Below, piece after piece: positions 54,071 to 63,662 of a stretch of 64,000 bases of DNA; within the stretch, counting starts at the first letter, position 1; every line of letters starts with the position of its first letter. Both the position numbers and the translations under genes were made by a program. The notes under the pieces were generated by a model. It made no database searches. It worked only from the letters and a program-made list of their open reading frames with translations, and was not told where the DNA came from. Source of the DNA: Hyphococcus flavus (GTDB taxonomy: Bacteria > Pseudomonadota > Alphaproteobacteria > Caulobacterales > Parvularculaceae); the NCBI RefSeq assembly GCF_028748065.1, contig NZ_CP118166.1:945501-1009500 (forward strand). Reading direction: 5' to 3'.

Positions 54071-54973
54071 ATGATCAATCGCCGAATGGTTGTCGCCGCC
54101 CTGGCGTCCGCGCCGCTGGCGCCGAAACTTGCCTCGGCGCAACCGGCGCGCTTGCACAAGACGATACCTTCAACCGGCGAAACCGTGCCGGCGGTCGGCA
54201 TGGGCACATGGCTGACTTTCGATGTCGGCGCGAATGCAGGCCTGAGGCGCACCCGGCTTGACGTTACACGAACATTTTTCGAGTTGGGCGGCGCCATTAT
54301 CGACTCCTCGCCCATGTATGGATCATCGCAGGACGTGCTGGGGTATGCGCTTGAAAACCTTGTTTACCCCTCTCAACTTTTCGCCGCAGATAAAGTCTGG
54401 ATCAGAGGCGGCGAAAACGGCCCGGCGCAAGTCGCTCAAACCCGCAGGCGCTGGGGCGTTGAATCTTTCGACCTTTTGCAGGTCCATAACCTTGTCAGTT
54501 GGCGCGCGCATCTCGACACGCTGTTCTCCATGAAGGCGGAAGGTCGCCTGCGTTATGTAGGCGTTACTAGCTATGCGGGCCTGCGCTATAGCCAGATCGA
54601 AGCGATCATGAACGAACACCCGCTCGATTTTATTCAGATTACGTACAATCTTGTAGATCGCGCAGCAGAAAACCGTCTACTCCCGTTGGCCCAGGAGAAA
54701 GGGATCGCCGTTATCGCCAACCGCCCTTTCCGCGAAAGCCAACTCATCGACGCGGCCATGCGGCGGCCGCTGCCGGAGATGGCGGCGGACATCGGCGCGC
54801 AAAACTGGGCGCAGTTTCTTTTAAAGTTCATCATTTCACATCCGGCGATCACCGCCGCCATACCCGCAACCCGGCGGGTCGATCATATGCGCGAGAATAT
54901 GGGCGCGCTGACCGGACCCATGCCCGACGCCGCGTTCCGCCAGCAGATGGCTGAAGAAGCAACGAAACTTTAA
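54071..54973 (+). CDS. Exported aldo-keto reductase
   Basis: A 300-residue NAD(P)-linked oxidoreductase of the AKR superfamily with all four catalytic residues: Asp78, Tyr83 (DSSPMYG), Lys108 and His139 (LLQVHN). The N-terminus (MINRRMVVAALASAPLAPKLASAQ) is a signal peptide with a twin-arginine-like motif, as expected for a cofactor-containing protein exported folded. It is co-transcribed with the secreted protein at 53356 and overlaps the convergent membrane protein gene by 4 bases. Substrate unknown. Confidence 0.9.
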   Translation: MINRRMVVAALASAPLAPKLASAQPARLHKTIPSTGETVPAVGMGTWLTFDVGANAGLRRTRLDVTRTFFELGGAIIDSSPMYGSSQDVLGYALENLVYPSQLFAADKVWIRGGENGPAQVAQTRRRWGVESFDLLQVHNLVSWRAHLDTLFSMKAEGRLRYVGVTSYAGLRYSQIEAIMNEHPLDFIQITYNLVDRAAENRLLPLAQEKGIAVIANRPFRESQLIDAAMRRPLPEMAADIGAQNWAQFLLKFIISHPAITAAIPATRRVDHMRENMGALTGPMPDAAFRQQMAEEATKL

Positions 54974-55395
54974 GGCTGCGGCTCGTCCGGTTCCGCTGAA
55001 AACGGGATTCGTGCGATGACTTTGCTTTCAGCAAGATCGTAAACGACAACAACAGCACCGTCCGAGCCGTCAAGCCGGATCGCCAGTCGGTCGCCATCCA
55101 TCGCCATCGCGCCGGGCGTCATGCCGGCGGGATAAGAGATCACGGTTTCGTCTAGCTCTTGCGCGCCGGTATCTGCTGCCGTGCTGACTGGAACGACCTG
55201 CGCCGCGCGATCGCTGTCACTGGCGTTTGGATTGCCGAAAGCAGCGATGATTCCCATCACCACGACCAGAAAAACGAACGGCATGGCGATGATGATGATA
55301 ATCAGGTTTTTCGCCCCGATCGCACCGGCAAGCGAACCGAATTGCGAAGGACCTTGCTCTGTTGGCGCTTCCGGCGTTTCGGCGTTGTTCTCCAC
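54970..55395 (-). CDS. Single-pass membrane protein of unknown function
   Basis: A 141-residue protein with an acidic/Pro N-terminus, one strong hydrophobic helix (NLIIIIIAMPFVFLVVVMGI, about 30-50), and a periplasmic beta-rich tail (GAMAMDGDRLAIRLDGSDGAVVVVYDL). The GTG at 55395 has GGAT eight bases upstream and is chosen over an ATG at 55458 that lies in the leader of the divergent rluD. It resembles the small alphaproteobacterial DUF-type protein next to rluD; function unknown. Confidence 0.72.
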   Translation of the reverse strand: MENNAETPEAPTEQGPSQFGSLAGAIGAKNLIIIIIAMPFVFLVVVMGIIAAFGNPNASDSDRAAQVVPVSTAADTGAQELDETVISYPAGMTPGAMAMDGDRLAIRLDGSDGAVVVVYDLAESKVIARIPFSAEPDEPQP

Positions 55396-55464
55396 TTTGG
55401 GCGATCCTTTTTTTATTTTTGGCGCTGGCCTGAGGCGCGCGCGAACGCTACACCGCATCGGGTT

Positions 55465-56541
55465 ATGACCGCAGAAGACGAAACCCTCAAGCCTGATGAG
55501 AAAGGCGCATATTCCTTTACGCCCGGTGCGGAGGATATTGGCGCGCGAATCGACAAATGGCTTTCGGACCGCATCGAAGCCCTGACCCGCTCTCGCCTGA
55601 AAGCCCTCATCGAAGAGGGCGCGCTATCCCGGGACGGCGATGTCTTTACGGACCCGTCCTGGAAGCTGCGCGAAGGAGAAAATTACACCCTGACGCCACC
55701 GCCGGTCGCTGACCCCGAGCCTCTAGGCGAGGCTATTTCGCTTGATGTTGTTTATGAGGATGCAGACCTCATCGTCATCAACAAGCCGGCTGGCATGGTC
55801 GTTCACCCGGCGTCCGGCAACTGGACCGGCACGCTGGTGAACGCGCTGATCCATCATTGCGGGGAAAGTCTTTCAGGCGTTGGCGGCGTCGCCCGTCCCG
55901 GCATTGTTCACCGCATCGACAAGGACACGTCGGGCTTGCTGGTGGTTGCTAAAAACGATGTCGCTCATCAGGGCCTTGGCGCAGCATTCTCCGCACACGA
56001 CATAGATCGCGTCTACGAAGCGGTTGCTGTTGGCGCGCCACGGCCCGGCTTCGGCACAATCGACGCCGCGCTCGCGCGCGCTACCGGCGACCGCAAGAAA
56101 ATGGCTGTTGTAAACGAACAGGCGCATAACGATTTGGACGCATCGCCATCGCGGCGGGGGGCCCGCCATGCCATTACCCATTACAAAGTTTTAGAGGCCT
56201 TTGGCCGGACGCGCGCGAAGCTGAAAGGCGATGCGCTCGCCTGTTTGCTTGAATGCAGGCTTGAGACGGGCCGCACGCACCAGATACGCGTTCACCTCTC
56301 CTCTATCGGTCATCCGCTGATCGGCGATCAGACATATGGGCGCGGACCGGGCCTTGGCGGATTAAAACCGGGAGATGAGGCGGCGGACAAATCCCTTGCG
56401 ATCCTCAATAAATTCCGCCGTCAGGCCCTGCATGCGAAAGTGCTGGGCTTTGCCCACCCTATCACCGGCGAAGCGCTTCGGTTCAAGCGCGATGCCCCGG
56501 CAGACTTTCAAACCTTGCTTGCAGCGCTGCGCGACCTGTGA
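55465..56541 (+). CDS. rluD: 23S rRNA pseudouridine synthase, RluA family
   Basis: A 358-residue pseudouridine synthase. The N-terminal S4 RNA-binding domain (about 20-85, ARIDKWLSDRIEALTRSRLKALI) is followed by the catalytic domain with RPGIVHRIDKDTSGLLVVAK (catalytic Asp in HRIDKDTSG) and LETGRTHQIRVH. This is the RluD-type arrangement, modifying helix 69 of 23S rRNA. Start: ATG at 55465; longer versions run into the antisense membrane protein gene. The insert AHNDLDASPSRRG is not typical. Confidence 0.9.
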   Translation: MTAEDETLKPDEKGAYSFTPGAEDIGARIDKWLSDRIEALTRSRLKALIEEGALSRDGDVFTDPSWKLREGENYTLTPPPVADPEPLGEAISLDVVYEDADLIVINKPAGMVVHPASGNWTGTLVNALIHHCGESLSGVGGVARPGIVHRIDKDTSGLLVVAKNDVAHQGLGAAFSAHDIDRVYEAVAVGAPRPGFGTIDAALARATGDRKKMAVVNEQAHNDLDASPSRRGARHAITHYKVLEAFGRTRAKLKGDALACLLECRLETGRTHQIRVHLSSIGHPLIGDQTYGRGPGLGGLKPGDEAADKSLAILNKFRRQALHAKVLGFAHPITGEALRFKRDAPADFQTLLAALRDL

Positions 56542-56814
56542 GTGGCTCAGCCCGCAGCCTCACGCCGCTCCTCGCGCCCTTTTGACTGGCGTTCCGCCAT
56601 ATTTTGAGCGAAAAGCCGTGTTACTTTAAGGAGTTACCCCATCCCGGCATGCAAGTCTTGGGATCGCGGCCAAGGCTTCCTATATCCACCCTATGACCGC
56701 CCGGAAGAGGCGGCGATCTTTAGGGGTTTCAAGGAAAAAGCCGCGAACGCAAAAAAGGCTTCATCCACGCTTCATAATGAGGCGTGCTGAGGAGAGAGAA
56801 AGAGTGACGCGCTC

Positions 56815-57735
56815 ATGAGCAATGCATTGACAACAACCGGAGCAGCCTTAACGCCGGAAGGAAGCCTTTCGCGATATCTCGCCGAGATTCGCAAGTTTCC
56901 CATGCTGGAAAAGGAAGAGGAATACATGCTGGCGAAACGTTTCGCCGAGCATGAGGACCCGGACGCTGCGCAAAAGCTGATCACATCTCACCTTCGGCTC
57001 GTGGCGAAAATCGCCATGGGGTATCGCGGTTACGGCTTGCCCATCGGCGAGGTGATTTCCGAAGGCAATGTGGGCCTGATGCAAGCGGTCAAACGCTTTG
57101 ACCCCGAGAAAGGCTTCCGTCTCGCCACATACGCCATGTGGTGGATCCGCGCCTCGATCCAGGAATACATTTTGCGCTCATGGTCGCTCGTTAAAATCGG
57201 CACCACCGCCGCGCAGAAAAAATTGTTCTTCAACCTGCGCAAGATCAAGGGCCAGATCGACGCCGTCGATGAAGGTGATCTGCACCCGGAACAGGTTGAG
57301 CACATCGCCACGAAACTCGGCGTCACCCATGATGATGTCATCAGCATGAACCGGCGCATGTCCGGCGGCGAAGCGTCGCTTAACGCGCCCATGGGCAAGG
57401 ACGCCGAAGGCGGCGGCGAGTGGCAGGACTGGCTGGTTGACGACAACGCCGTCAATCCGGAAACGAAACTCGCCAATGATGACGAATACGACATGCGCAT
57501 GGGGCTGTTGGAACAGGCCCTCTCGACCTTAAACGAGCGCGAGCAGCACATTCTGACCGAGCGCCGCCTGAAAGATAATCCGGCGACGCTGGAAGAGCTG
57601 AGCCAAGTCTACAACGTGTCGCGCGAGCGCGTGCGCCAGATCGAAGTGCGCGCCTTTGAAAAGCTGCAAAAAGCGATGAAGCGCATGGACAAGGAAGCGC
57701 GTACACGCTCGCCGGAAACGGTTGAGGCATCTTAA
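56815..57735 (+). CDS. rpoH: Heat-shock sigma factor RpoH (sigma-32)
   Basis: A 306-residue alternative sigma factor that directs RNA polymerase to heat-shock promoters. Region 2 (ITSHLRLVAKIAMGYRGYGLPIGEV...FDPEKGFRLATYAMWWIRASIQEY), the RpoH box QKKLFFNLRK and region 4 (ATLEELSQVYNVSRERVRQIE) are all present. GAGGAGAGAG lies upstream. The 273-base gap before it shows a short CCGCC/GGCGG hairpin (56697-56713) but no clear promoter. It ends 14 bases from the convergent cyclase gene. Confidence 0.95.
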   Translation: MSNALTTTGAALTPEGSLSRYLAEIRKFPMLEKEEEYMLAKRFAEHEDPDAAQKLITSHLRLVAKIAMGYRGYGLPIGEVISEGNVGLMQAVKRFDPEKGFRLATYAMWWIRASIQEYILRSWSLVKIGTTAAQKKLFFNLRKIKGQIDAVDEGDLHPEQVEHIATKLGVTHDDVISMNRRMSGGEASLNAPMGKDAEGGGEWQDWLVDDNAVNPETKLANDDEYDMRMGLLEQALSTLNEREQHILTERRLKDNPATLEELSQVYNVSRERVRQIEVRAFEKLQKAMKRMDKEARTRSPETVEAS

Positions 57736-57749
57736 CCAGCACTACGGGC

Positions 57750-59024
57750 TTAAACTGAACTGCCGCCTCTGGCGACTTGATCGTTCAACAGCCACGCCTG
57801 CTGCACGCCTATGCCCTGTAGCGTTTGTTCGCCCAGCGGTTTGAATCGGCCCTCATCGCCGATGGCCGCAAAGAACCCCTTGCCGGCAATGATCTCGCCT
57901 GATCCGGCAAGCTGCTGAAAGCGTGCAGCAACATTCACCGTGTGCCCCCAAACATCATACGCGAATTTCGCCCGCCCGATGACGCCCGCAACGACCGGAC
58001 CCGATTCAATACCGATCCGAAGTTGCAGCGACCGCCCCGCTTTTTGAGAAATACCAGGTAACGCATCTCGCATGTCCTCTGCGAGACGCATGATCGCCGC
58101 CGCGTGGTCAGCACGAGCAATGGGAACCCCAGCCACGGCCATATAAGCATCGCCGATAGTTTTTATCTTTTCGACGCCCCGCCGGTCTGCAAGCATGTCG
58201 AAAGTGGAAAAAAGCTCATCGAGCAACGCTACTGTCGGCTCCGGGCCAAGTTCCGCAGCGAGTTGTGTAAACTCGCGTAAATCAGCGAACATGACCGTCG
58301 CTTGCGCGTGATACTCCGCGATAACCTGATCGGGATTGTCAATCAGGCGTTCGGCGATCGCCGACGGCATGATGTTCAATAGTAACGCATCACTGCGCGC
58401 CTGCGCAGCTTCGGAAAGTTGCAATATGTAATATGTCGCGACAGCAAGAATGATCATTATAGTAGTCGCTGACTGAATGTAGATGGCTGACATCAAAGAC
58501 GGGTCAACCGCCCCGGCGCCGCTACCTGTTGGAAATGAAAACCACACGAAAAGATGCAAAATGAGTCCCAGCGCCATCAGCGGAAAGGCGATGTGTACGC
58601 GCTGAACGCCGAGAATTGTGATCGTAATCGCGGCAGCCGCGATATAATTGAGCTGAATGCCGGACTCGCGCCCAAGCACGGAAACGAAAAAATACAATGT
58701 GGAGTAAAAGACCACCCCCAGGTAAATGGCGGCGGCGCTGCGCCCAAAGCGGTGCGTAAAAGGCGTGAGTATCGTACCCGTTGCGGAAACAATATTGCCG
58801 ATAACAGCGGCCCGAAGAGCGTTGAAATCGACCATAGCGAACGTGATCGCGAATGACAGGGAAGAAAGCGCGCCGAGATATCCGGTGACATTTGCAACCG
58901 CCAAAAAGCGCTTGTCGCGGCGCGAATACCCCTCAACACCGGCAAAAACGAGCGTTTTCAGAAACTGCGGTAGCTTTATTGCTCCTAACGCCCATGGGCG
59001 AAAAGCTGCTTGCCTGGATTTCAT
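57750..59024 (-). CDS. Membrane-bound class III adenylate/guanylate cyclase
   Basis: A 424-residue protein making a cyclic nucleotide from ATP or GTP. About five to six hydrophobic helices (35-200) are followed by a linker and a CHD catalytic domain from about 230. Metal-binding Asp residues are in VMFADLREFT and IKTIGDAYMAVAG, and the transition-state Asn/Arg are in VWGHTVNVAARFQ. The ATG at 59024 is preferred; the open frame upstream (to 59294) is antisense to the RND gene. The substrate-specifying positions cannot be assigned with confidence. Confidence 0.9.
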   Translation of the reverse strand: MKSRQAAFRPWALGAIKLPQFLKTLVFAGVEGYSRRDKRFLAVANVTGYLGALSSLSFAITFAMVDFNALRAAVIGNIVSATGTILTPFTHRFGRSAAAIYLGVVFYSTLYFFVSVLGRESGIQLNYIAAAAITITILGVQRVHIAFPLMALGLILHLFVWFSFPTGSGAGAVDPSLMSAIYIQSATTIMIILAVATYYILQLSEAAQARSDALLLNIMPSAIAERLIDNPDQVIAEYHAQATVMFADLREFTQLAAELGPEPTVALLDELFSTFDMLADRRGVEKIKTIGDAYMAVAGVPIARADHAAAIMRLAEDMRDALPGISQKAGRSLQLRIGIESGPVVAGVIGRAKFAYDVWGHTVNVAARFQQLAGSGEIIAGKGFFAAIGDEGRFKPLGEQTLQGIGVQQAWLLNDQVARGGSSV

Positions 59025-59143
59025 TAAAACCCCGCCCACACGGAACACCCGGGAACAGTGAAAGACGCATTGGCCGCTCGCGGCGAATGCGTTCTTAATC
59101 GATTGATTTACTGAATGGAAGACGTTTGCAGGCCGATGAATTG

Positions 59144-62100
59144 CTAAGCCGCCGGCGCCTTCGCCAGTTCCTCGGCGACTTTCTGCCCTTCGGCTGCACG
59201 TGGTTTTGCAAGCCCCGCCAACATCAAAAACGATACGGGCGTGAGGAACAGCGTGAAAATCGCCGCGAATCCGAGGCCGCCGAAAATCACCCACCCAAGC
59301 GCGGCGCGGCTTTCAGCACCGGCGCCAGAGCCAAGAATAAGCGGCAGGCTGGCGAGCAAGGTTGAAATCGCTGTCATCAAAACCGGACGCAATCGAACCA
59401 TCGCCGCGCGCTCAATCGCTTCGCGCACGCTATACCCTCTATCGCGCTGCTGGTTGGCGAACTCAACAATCAGGATGCCGTTTTTCGCCATGATGCCGAT
59501 CAAAAGCACGAGGCCGATCTGACTGTAATAGTTGATCGAACCGCCCGTCAGCATAATCGCATACATTGCTGCAGCCAGGCCAAATGGCACAGTCACCATA
59601 ATAATCAGAGAGCTGACGAAACTTTCAAATTGCGCAGCGAGAACGAGGAACACAATCAGCCCGGCAAAGGCAAAGACGAGAAGCGTCGAGCGATTGGAAT
59701 CCTGCAAGACTTTTGCCTCGCCAAGCAGCGTCACAGACAGATTCCCCTCAAGCGTTTCAGCGGCGATCGCCTGCATCGCCGTGACCGCATCACCAAGCGG
59801 AACACCTGTTCTTAACTCAGCCGATACCGGCACGGCCCGCCGGCGCTGCTCGCGCGCCAGTTGCGACGCCACCGCGACTTCCTCAACCGAAGCTAAAGAT
59901 GACAGCGGTACAAAGTCGCCATTATTGGCGCGCAGGAATATGTTAGCCAAATCCGTCGGGTCGTTCACAGGCTCGCCCGCGCCGGACATCATGATGTTGA
60001 TAATATCATCGCCCACAAAAACCTGGGCCGCGCGAAATTCGTCGGCCATGACCTGAACCGTTCTGGTTATTGCGGAGATGGGAACACCAAGCGACGTCGC
60101 GGCTTCGCGGTCGATATCGATGCGGACCTGAGGCTGCGATGTTTGAAAGTCAGTGCGCACATCTGCGAACAACGGCGATTGCATCATGCGTTCGGCTATC
60201 GCGTCCGCACCTGCAGCGGCCACCGTGTAGTCATCACCGACCACCGCGAAGCGCAACCCCTGACCGGCCCCGCGAATACCAAGCGAGTTGCCGCTGCGTA
60301 TGATCGCTGAAACGCCGGGAATATCACCCACAAGCTGACGAACGCGCCGCTCAACCTCGCTTTGACTGAAATCGCGCTCGCTCCAGTCAGGTAAACTGAA
60401 CACAACGAAGGATCGGTTGCCGCCCCAGACGCCATTGATGGAGACAATCGATTCGCCGAACCCGTCATCAACCAGTTGTTGCAGGCGTTGCTCGATCTCA
60501 AGCACTTTGAGATCGAGATACTCGAAACTCGCACCGTCTTGCGGCAGGACCATGACAAAAACCCGGCCGCGGTCTTCTTCGGGCGTCAGCTCATTCGGCA
60601 CGGCCTTGAAAGCGACGACGGCGCCCGCAGCAAAAACCAGTGAAGCGATAGTGACGAGCACCGGCCGCCCGAGAACAAACCGCAACATGGGTCCGTAGAT
60701 TTTCGCCAGCGGCCCATCAGGCTTTTTCTCACCTTCCTCGTCCACATTGTCCATTTCAGCGCGATGCTCGCGCCCGAGACGAACAGTCAGCACCGGACAC
60801 AATGTCAGCGCAACAAAAGAAGACACCATCACGGCAAAAGCCATGACGAAACCGAATTCCGAAAACAGACGGCCGGCCTGGCCGGGCAGGAACGAGATTG
60901 GAATGAACACGGCGGCGAGGGTCGCCGTGGTCGCCAGAACCGCGAAAATAATTTCACGCGTGCCGACAACGGCGGCTGCGCGCTTGCCAGCGCCTTTCGC
61001 GCGCCAGCGTTGAATATTCTCAGTCACCACAACAGCGTCATCAACCACAAGCCCCGCCGCCATAACGAGCGCGAGAAGCGTGATCAGATTGATGGAAAAT
61101 CCGGCGAGATAGATCGCTGCAACTGTACCCAACAGTGAAATAGGAATGGTCACGGCCGGGATCATCGTCGCCCGCAAGGAGCGCAGGAACAAGAAGATCA
61201 CGAAAACCACGATGGCGGTCGCCAGCAACAAGCTTTTGAACACCTCGCGAACAGCTTCCGAAATGAAAATAGAATCGTCAGTTCGGACGGTTACCGTCAC
61301 ACTTTGCGGAAGCGACTGGTTAAGTTCGTCAACCGCCCGGCGTACGCCCGCCGAGACCGCCATGGTGTTGGACTGCGCCTGGCGAACAATGCCGATACCG
61401 ATGCCGGGATCGCCATTGACACGCGCCGTCGTCGTTTCTCCCTGATAGCCCCATTCAACAATAGCGACGTCTGATAACCGCGTCTGGTCATCAAGGCGCA
61501 ACGCGGCGATCGCTTCTGGTGTAGTCGCTGGCGCTTCGGCACGTATAAGAATCTGTTGCGTGTCGCTTCTAAGGCGACCACTCGGCGTGGACTGCGCCGC
61601 CGTTGCGGCGAGTCGCGCCACATCCTCGACAGTATAGCCACGCGCGGCAAGCGAAACGGGGCGTACGCGAATGCGGATCAATTTATTACGGGCGCCGTAA
61701 GAATCCGCCTGCGCGACACCTTCAACCGCCTGCAATCGCGGCACGACAACATCGTCGACAAGGCGGGCGAGATCGCCGGGATCCATGTCCGGGCTTGAGA
61801 TGCTCAGGCGCATCATCGCCGAGCCGTTGGAGTCAGCCTTGCGAACGCGCGGCAATTCAACTTCCTCAGGCAACTCGTCAAAAACCGAAGAAATTGCGTT
61901 CTGGACATCTGTTGCCGCGATATCGATATCAACGGAAGACGAAAATTCGATGTTGACGTCACTGTCGCCAAAGCCGGATGACGAGGAAATGTTCTGAATG
62001 CCGTCGACTTGGGCGATGGCGCCTTCGATGATCGCTGTGACTTCAGCATCAACCGTTTCAGGCGTCGCGCCCGGATAATTCGTATCGATGGAAACAACCG

Positions 62101-62263
62101 GCTGATCGACGTCAGGTAATTCGCGCACCTCGACACCAAATAGCGCTGCTAGACCCGCGATAACAATCAGGAGACTTAAAACCGCGGCGAGAATGGGCCG
62201 CTGGATGAACGTCCCGATAAAACCGCCGCTGCTGCCGGGCGCAGGTGTCGAATGGTCAGTCAA
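59144..62263 (-). CDS. RND efflux pump inner-membrane protein (HAE1/AcrB-like)
   Basis: A 1039-residue proton-driven multidrug-type exporter. It has twelve-helix RND topology with two large periplasmic loops. FIQRPILAAVLSLLIVIAG is the first helix, and GLVVDDAVVVTENIQR in TM4 carries the Asp pair of proton translocation. DTNYPGATPETVDAEVT is the first porter segment. It is co-transcribed 3 bases after the adaptor gene. Substrates are unknown; no outer-membrane partner gene is in the operon in this window. Confidence 0.94.
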   Translation of the reverse strand: MTDHSTPAPGSSGGFIGTFIQRPILAAVLSLLIVIAGLAALFGVEVRELPDVDQPVVSIDTNYPGATPETVDAEVTAIIEGAIAQVDGIQNISSSSGFGDSDVNIEFSSSVDIDIAATDVQNAISSVFDELPEEVELPRVRKADSNGSAMMRLSISSPDMDPGDLARLVDDVVVPRLQAVEGVAQADSYGARNKLIRIRVRPVSLAARGYTVEDVARLAATAAQSTPSGRLRSDTQQILIRAEAPATTPEAIAALRLDDQTRLSDVAIVEWGYQGETTTARVNGDPGIGIGIVRQAQSNTMAVSAGVRRAVDELNQSLPQSVTVTVRTDDSIFISEAVREVFKSLLLATAIVVFVIFLFLRSLRATMIPAVTIPISLLGTVAAIYLAGFSINLITLLALVMAAGLVVDDAVVVTENIQRWRAKGAGKRAAAVVGTREIIFAVLATTATLAAVFIPISFLPGQAGRLFSEFGFVMAFAVMVSSFVALTLCPVLTVRLGREHRAEMDNVDEEGEKKPDGPLAKIYGPMLRFVLGRPVLVTIASLVFAAGAVVAFKAVPNELTPEEDRGRVFVMVLPQDGASFEYLDLKVLEIEQRLQQLVDDGFGESIVSINGVWGGNRSFVVFSLPDWSERDFSQSEVERRVRQLVGDIPGVSAIIRSGNSLGIRGAGQGLRFAVVGDDYTVAAAGADAIAERMMQSPLFADVRTDFQTSQPQVRIDIDREAATSLGVPISAITRTVQVMADEFRAAQVFVGDDIINIMMSGAGEPVNDPTDLANIFLRANNGDFVPLSSLASVEEVAVASQLAREQRRRAVPVSAELRTGVPLGDAVTAMQAIAAETLEGNLSVTLLGEAKVLQDSNRSTLLVFAFAGLIVFLVLAAQFESFVSSLIIMVTVPFGLAAAMYAIMLTGGSINYYSQIGLVLLIGIMAKNGILIVEFANQQRDRGYSVREAIERAAMVRLRPVLMTAISTLLASLPLILGSGAGAESRAALGWVIFGGLGFAAIFTLFLTPVSFLMLAGLAKPRAAEGQKVAEELAKAPAA

Positions 62264-62266
62264 GGT

Positions 62267-63439
62267 TTAGTCCTCACCGCCGGCCGCGCCAGTTGATGAG
62301 ACGCTACCGACCGTTTTCTCGTTCCGGCTACGGCTCTCAACGCTCGGCAAGGCTACGCCAGCTCGCGCTCTGTCCGCGCCTTCCGCCACGATGATATCGC
62401 CGACGTTGATTTCACCCTCAACCAGAACCAAATTATCAGTACGCTGCAAAATCACGACGCCCGCGCGTTCCGCCGCGCCTTCAGCATTACGGCGCCAGAC
62501 GAATGCGCCGCCACGATCCCACTGAAGCGCAAGCCCCGGCACTGCTACGGCTGGCTCGCCTACGGCTACTGTTGACACGGCCAGAACGGCGCCAGGAATG
62601 AGCCGGCCCTGTTCGTTTTCAACACGCGCCTCAACTCTCAAGGTTCTCGATTCCGGATCAACACGGCTGTCGATGCCGGTAATTTCACCTTCGAACTTGG
62701 CGCCTGCATCAGAGGTGAGTGTCGCCGTGACGGCCTGGTCAAGATTTACAAAGCCGGCGGATTCTTGCGGGACTGAAAATTCAATAATGATCGAAGACGT
62801 GTCATCCAGGGTCGTCACCGGATCGCCGGCGCGCAGATAATCGCCTGGCTCGAGTTCCGTAAGCCCCGCAATACCGTCAAACGGCGCGCGGATTTTGCGC
62901 CTCTCAACAGCCACTTCCGCGGCCCGCAAATCAGCTTGAAGCGTATTGAGCGTTGTCTGCGCCTGTTCGGCTTCCAACGCAGACGCTGCTTCATCCTGCG
63001 CCAGATTGCGGTATCGGGCGGCGTTGTCGCGTGCGATGGGAAGCTGGGTGCGCGCCCGGCTTAGCGCTACCTGCGCTTCGTCATCATCCACCTGAACAAG
63101 AATATCGCCTTGCGCCACGCGCTTGCCTGGTCCGAAATTCACTTCTTCCACCAATCCGGTGACTTCAGATGTGATAGCAACGCTTTTCAGCGAACGCGCG
63201 CGGCCAATAACCTCGACGCGCCGTGAAATATTGGCTGCCTCGGCCACAGCCATGGAGACAACGGGCGTGTATCCTCCGCGCTGCGGCGGACCTGAGGGAC
63301 GGCCGCCGCCAGCCGCATCGCCCACACCGCCTGAGGTAAGAGCAAAAACAGTCACACCGGCCCCAACGACGGCGCCCGCCATAAGTCCGGTTAAAAGCGA
63401 CTTCGATATCGGCACTTTTTCGCGCTCTCCTGCTTGCAT
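62267..63439 (-). CDS. RND efflux periplasmic adaptor
   Basis: A 390-residue membrane fusion protein pairing with the RND pump at 59144. An N-terminal anchor (LLTGLMAGAVVGAGVTVFALTS) is followed by the lipoyl half (GLVEEVNFGPGKRVAQGDILVQ), a short hairpin (about 120-170), the second lipoyl half (RAPFDGIAGLTELEPGDYL), the beta-barrel and a membrane-proximal domain. It is the first gene of the pump operon. The inverted repeat 11 bases upstream of its ATG may control it. Confidence 0.93.
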   Translation of the reverse strand: MQAGEREKVPISKSLLTGLMAGAVVGAGVTVFALTSGGVGDAAGGGRPSGPPQRGGYTPVVSMAVAEAANISRRVEVIGRARSLKSVAITSEVTGLVEEVNFGPGKRVAQGDILVQVDDDEAQVALSRARTQLPIARDNAARYRNLAQDEAASALEAEQAQTTLNTLQADLRAAEVAVERRKIRAPFDGIAGLTELEPGDYLRAGDPVTTLDDTSSIIIEFSVPQESAGFVNLDQAVTATLTSDAGAKFEGEITGIDSRVDPESRTLRVEARVENEQGRLIPGAVLAVSTVAVGEPAVAVPGLALQWDRGGAFVWRRNAEGAAERAGVVILQRTDNLVLVEGEINVGDIIVAEGADRARAGVALPSVESRSRNEKTVGSVSSTGAAGGED

Positions 63440-63449
63440 TCACGCCTTA

Positions 63450-63478
63450 CGTTAGAGAGGCGGTTACACGATCTAACG
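63450..63478. promoter_or_regulatory. Inverted repeat upstream of RND operon
   Basis: CGTTAGA (63450-63456) and TCTAACG (63472-63478) are perfect 7-base arms with a 15-base spacer, ending 11 bases before the adaptor ATG. Such symmetric sites often bind TetR-type repressors of efflux operons; no regulator gene is adjacent in the window. Confidence 0.4.
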
Positions 63479-63662
63479 CATTATTTCTTAAAAACCGTCG
63501 CTTTTTCGCGATCAAATCTGCGCGTGTTTGGGGCGGCCCCATGCAATGCGCTGTAATTATTCATTTTTTTATACATTTCAAACCACTGCGGCAAGCTGAC
63601 GCCGAGATAAAAAAGCCCTAGCGTAGAGCCAAACCCGACAACCTCTCAAAAGGCTCAACCAC

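Noticed and set aside
55159-55464. Upstream extension of rluD
   Set aside because: It is antisense to the single-pass membrane protein gene and lacks S4-domain sequence.
59025-59294. N-terminal extension of the adenylate cyclase
   Set aside because: It overlaps the 3' end of the RND gene on the same strand in another frame, with no membrane or sensor domain. The ATG at 59024 gives a normal family start.
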